Shown piece by piece: positions 4,440 to 5,829 of a stretch of 5,829 nucleotides of DNA. The first letter of the stretch is position 1; each line of letters starts with the position of its first letter. This DNA is from an uncultured Clostridia bacterium (lineage in GTDB: Bacteria > Bacillota > Clostridia > Christensenellales > Aristaeellaceae). A model generated the notes under the pieces. The model worked only from the letters and a program-made list of their open reading frames with translations. It did no database searches and had not been told where the DNA came from. The position numbers and the translations under genes are program-made. The stretch spans positions 1-5,829 of the forward strand of contig CAKTTL010000139.1 in NCBI GenBank assembly GCA_934615235.1, written 5' to 3'.

Positions 4440-4928
4440 TCACACGTTGTTGGTGTCCTTATTGTTACGCTCCAGATATTCTGTCAATTGAGAAATATAT
4501 TCAGCTGCTTCGGCAAACCGACCGGCAATAATGGAATCGCCGACACGCTTGCACAGCTCGCGCTCGTTGTCGATAGGCTCAACAACCGTCGCAGTCGGCA
4601 CCTTCTCAAACACATTCAACAGCTGCGTGCGCACCTCAGTTGCAACCCTCGAGCTCGGCATCAGCATACCGATGCGAAGAACAGCTCGCCGGGAAAAGAC
4701 ACGGATACCGCGATTGCTGACCTTGATTTCAGCGCCGAACTCCGGCCAGATTACAAGCTTGCAAAAATCAGCCGTGTTCCGAACCTGCACTTGCGGGAAT
4801 GCAGCAGCGCTGCCCCCTAATTGGATTTTTGGTTCAGTTAGCATATTCTCAACTTTGGACTGGACTTTCGGTTCAGTTAGCCTATCGTCTTGCGGGCGAT
4901 TCAAAAAGTATTCCGCCTTTTTCATCAT
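4440..4928 (-). CDS. Phage regulatory protein resembling the front half of antirepressors
   Basis: This 162-residue protein's core (about 55-108) includes KVSNRGIRVFSRRAVLRIGM and ATEVRTQLLNVFE. It resembles, from memory, Rha/antirepressor-like regulators of Firmicutes prophages, where RxxLRxGMLxxxSxVAxEVRTQLLN is recurrent. Those proteins usually continue into a long C-terminal domain; here the frame ends soon after ISQLTEYLERN, so it may be a short variant or truncated. The N-terminus is linker-like, with LTEPKVQ and LTEPKIQ 13 residues apart, encoded by a near-duplicate DNA segment. The start is uncertain: ATG at 4928 (or 4925) has only a weak AGG upstream, and ATG at 4844 (134 residues) is an alternative that would leave room for a divergent promoter. 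A role in a lysogeny-type switch is inferred only. Confidence 0.6.
   Translation of the reverse strand: MMKKAEYFLNRPQDDRLTEPKVQSKVENMLTEPKIQLGGSAAAFPQVQVRNTADFCKLVIWPEFGAEIKVSNRGIRVFSRRAVLRIGMLMPSSRVATEVRTQLLNVFEKVPTATVVEPIDNERELCKRVGDSIIAGRFAEAAEYISQLTEYLERNNKDTNNV
4821..4881. repeat. Duplicated 22-base segment at the head-to-head gene boundary
   Basis: Bases 4821-4842 and 4860-4881 match at 19 of 22 positions and share GGTTCAGTTAGC exactly (4831-4842, 4870-4881). The period is 39 bases, i.e. 13 codons of the minus-strand gene, giving its repeated LTEPK(V/I)Q. Because the segment lies where the divergent promoters should be, the copies could also be operators. Confidence 0.6.
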
Positions 4929-4933
4929 ACGAC

Positions 4934-5056
4934 GTGCCTGAAGAACGGCGCGAATTTGACAAACTCCGTCGAATTTGGGTTAACTCTAACGAACATAGCC
5001 GGAAGCTGCGGGAACTGTTCGCGGACTGTCTCGACGAATTGCAGGAGGTGCAGTGA
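4934..5056 (+). CDS. Small phage-type protein, start uncertain or 5' truncated
   Basis: The frame ending at 5056 encodes a convincing charged helical tail: EFDKLRRIWVNSNEHSRKL then RELFADCLDELQEVQ. The start shown is GTG at 4934 (40 residues), but it has no Shine-Dalgarno sequence. The frame stays open upstream to 4799, over the antirepressor-like gene on the other strand, where the translation looks non-natural. Either the true start is this GTG, or the 5' part was lost in a rearrangement. It ends one base before the next gene's ATG, and its last codons contain that gene's ribosome binding site, so the two are coupled. No domain is recognised. Confidence 0.5.
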   Translation: MPEERREFDKLRRIWVNSNEHSRKLRELFADCLDELQEVQ

Positions 5057-5057
5057 T

Positions 5058-5327
5058 ATGGCGGGCGGGAACCTGAAACTTTCCCCGGAACTTGAGCCGC
5101 TGGTTGAGAAAATCCGGCGGCATGCGCTCTGGTTCCAGCAGTACGGCAGGCAGCTGCGTGAAAAGGGCGGATACAGGGATTATGAAGTCCGGTTTGCGTG
5201 GGACGTGCTGCGCAAGCTGGTGACGGTGGACGAAATCTGGGACTGGTACGACAAGTATGATGAATGCAACGACCGGCATATTACGGCGCTGGCGATTGCG
5301 GCGTGCAAAAGAGCGGGGGTGCTTTGA
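5058..5327 (+). CDS. Uncharacterised small protein, 89 residues, phage-type cluster
   Basis: The ATG at 5058 has an ideal AGGAGGTG 7 bases upstream. The product is soluble and helical, with no signal peptide or membrane segment. It has a basic middle (KIRRHALWFQQYGRQLREK), an aromatic/acidic stretch DEIWDWYDKYDE, and a final helix NDRHITALAIAACKRAGVL. I do not recognise a family or function. The reading frame is open upstream to a TTG at 4890, but that part is shadow of the preceding gene. It ends 2 bases before the next gene's GTG, so the cluster is one transcription unit with translational coupling. Position beside a regulator suggests an early or accessory element gene. Confidence 0.75.
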   Translation: MAGGNLKLSPELEPLVEKIRRHALWFQQYGRQLREKGGYRDYEVRFAWDVLRKLVTVDEIWDWYDKYDECNDRHITALAIAACKRAGVL

Positions 5328-5329
5328 CA

Positions 5330-5590
5330 GTGAAAGCTTACGAAGTGTCGGCAACGATTCAATACGGTGATGGGCAGACGCTGGTTTGCGAGTGCAATGT
5401 CGAAGCCGAATCGCCTGAAGAAGTGGTGCAGAAGCTGGAAGAGACGCCGCATCTTGTACATATTGTATCCCCCAGTGCAGGCTGCTGCGGCTATCAAAAC
5501 GAGGAGGAAGGCACGAATATCCCACCTCTCACGGATGGCTATCTGAAAATCCTGGACGATGGCATGAAAGGATGTGTGAAATTATGGTAA
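5330..5590 (+). CDS. Uncharacterised small protein, 86 residues, GTG start
   Basis: The GTG at 5330 is preferred because GGGGGTG lies 8 bases upstream. TTG at 5324 would overlap the previous stop but sits only 2 bases from that site. The product begins with a beta-hairpin-like stretch (KAYEVSATIQYGDGQTLVCE), then the acidic helix SPEEVVQKLEE, then a CC pair and a polar end. It is a small soluble acidic alpha/beta protein. No family is recognised. It overlaps the next gene by 7 bases (ATGGTAA), showing tight packing. Confidence 0.72.
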   Translation: MKAYEVSATIQYGDGQTLVCECNVEAESPEEVVQKLEETPHLVHIVSPSAGCCGYQNEEEGTNIPPLTDGYLKILDDGMKGCVKLW

Positions 5591-5769
5591 AGATCGAATT
5601 TGCAACCGGCAATGCGGCCTTCGAAGGCGATTATGAAATCGCGGAGGTGCTGACCTGTCTCGACCGGCTGAAGGGGCTCATTTATTCCGGCCGCAGAAAC
5701 GGCAAGGTCATGGACAGCAACGGGAACTGCGTCGGCGAATGGACGCTGGATTCGAAAAGGGAGGGCTAG
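5584..5769 (+). CDS. Small phage/ICE-type protein of a recurrent but unnamed family
   Basis: A 61-residue protein. ATG at 5584 has AAAGGA 11 bases upstream; ATG at 5572 is in frame but overlaps the ribosome site, so it is less likely. The pattern KIEFATGNAAFEGDYEIAEV near the start and MDSNGNCVGEW near the end matches, from memory, a widespread family of short proteins in Firmicutes prophages and ICEs (IEFxTxNAAF...MDxNGNxVGxW). No function has been established to my knowledge. The NGN-x-VGEW end looks like a beta-hairpin. It supports assigning this cluster to a mobile element. Confidence 0.78.
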   Translation: MVKIEFATGNAAFEGDYEIAEVLTCLDRLKGLIYSGRRNGKVMDSNGNCVGEWTLDSKREG

Positions 5770-5771
5770 CG

Positions 5772-5829
5772 ATGGGACGTGGAAATTATCTCGCCTATGG
5801 CGGGGACTGCGGCTATCAGTGGTATGTGG
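5772..5829 (+). CDS. Start of another small cluster gene, cut by the window edge
   Basis: The ATG at 5772 follows the previous stop by 2 bases and has GGGAGGG 6 bases upstream. The frame MGRGNYLAYGGDCGYQWYV stays open to the end of the window. Short MGRGNYL-type starts occur in phage-type small proteins, but 19 residues are too few to assign a family. Confidence 0.65.
   Translation, partial: MGRGNYLAYGGDCGYQWYV

Noticed and set aside
4958..4986. Plus-strand TTGACA with a possible -10 (TTAACT or GTTAAC) about 17 bases on
   Set aside because: The -10 matches only 3 of 6 bases and the site lies inside the first small gene, so it is too weak to call.
4890..5057. Upstream extension of the 89-residue protein from a TTG at 4890
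   Set aside because: The extension is the shadow of the preceding gene, while the ATG at 5058 has an ideal AGGAGGTG.
4986..5525. Minus-strand open frame of 179 codons
   Set aside because: Antisense to the small-gene cluster, which has consecutive ribosome sites and tight gene junctions on the plus strand.

Overview
The window looks like a Clostridia-type (low-confidence: Oscillospiraceae or a related gut lineage) chromosome cut by an integrated mobile element. The evidence is purine-rich AGGAGG-type ribosome binding sites, Gram-positive style sigma-A promoters, a CCA-encoding initiator tRNA, and phage-type small genes of a kind common in Firmicutes prophages. The left 1.6 kb is visibly more GC-rich than the element to its right.

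Chromosomal side (1-1761). On the minus strand a GNAT acetyltransferase gene overlaps the start of an AraC-family regulator gene by 13 bases. Beyond them is a possible minus-strand start with an extended -10 promoter that leaves the window at base 1. On the plus strand a consensus sigma-A promoter (1550-1578) drives two tRNA genes: initiator tRNA-fMet, with CCA encoded, then elongator tRNA-Met(CAU), without CCA.

Element side (about 1730-5829). The elongator tRNA-Met keeps a normal 5' half, but its 3' half carries a G-U pair, a T-stem C:A mismatch, a terminal G-U pair and no CCA. A strong intrinsic terminator follows directly, then a minus-strand tyrosine recombinase. This is the classic arrangement of an element integrated into a tRNA 3' half, with the far att site outside the window. 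Next come a minus-strand gene with a DUF6291-like N-terminus, a resolvase-type helix-turn-helix and an acidic AT-rich tail; a 414-base non-coding stretch with a tandem repeat, a perfect 15-bp palindrome and several hairpins; and a minus-strand phage regulatory protein resembling the front half of antirepressors. From about 4934 the plus strand carries a tightly packed run of small phage-type genes that continues past the window.

How it fits together: the recombinase would move the element in and out of the tRNA-Met site. The HTH/DUF6291 protein is a candidate replication or regulatory protein, with its own upstream control region. The antirepressor-like gene and the plus-strand cluster are arranged head to head, as in a lysogeny or early-gene switch, though no CI-type repressor, excisionase, capsid or conjugation gene is visible. 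Prophage, satellite and integrative plasmid or ICE all remain possible. I see no CRISPR array, rRNA or insertion sequence. No gene here is convincingly part of a new defined system; the most novel-looking parts are the control region at 4026-4439 and the unnamed small-gene cluster.
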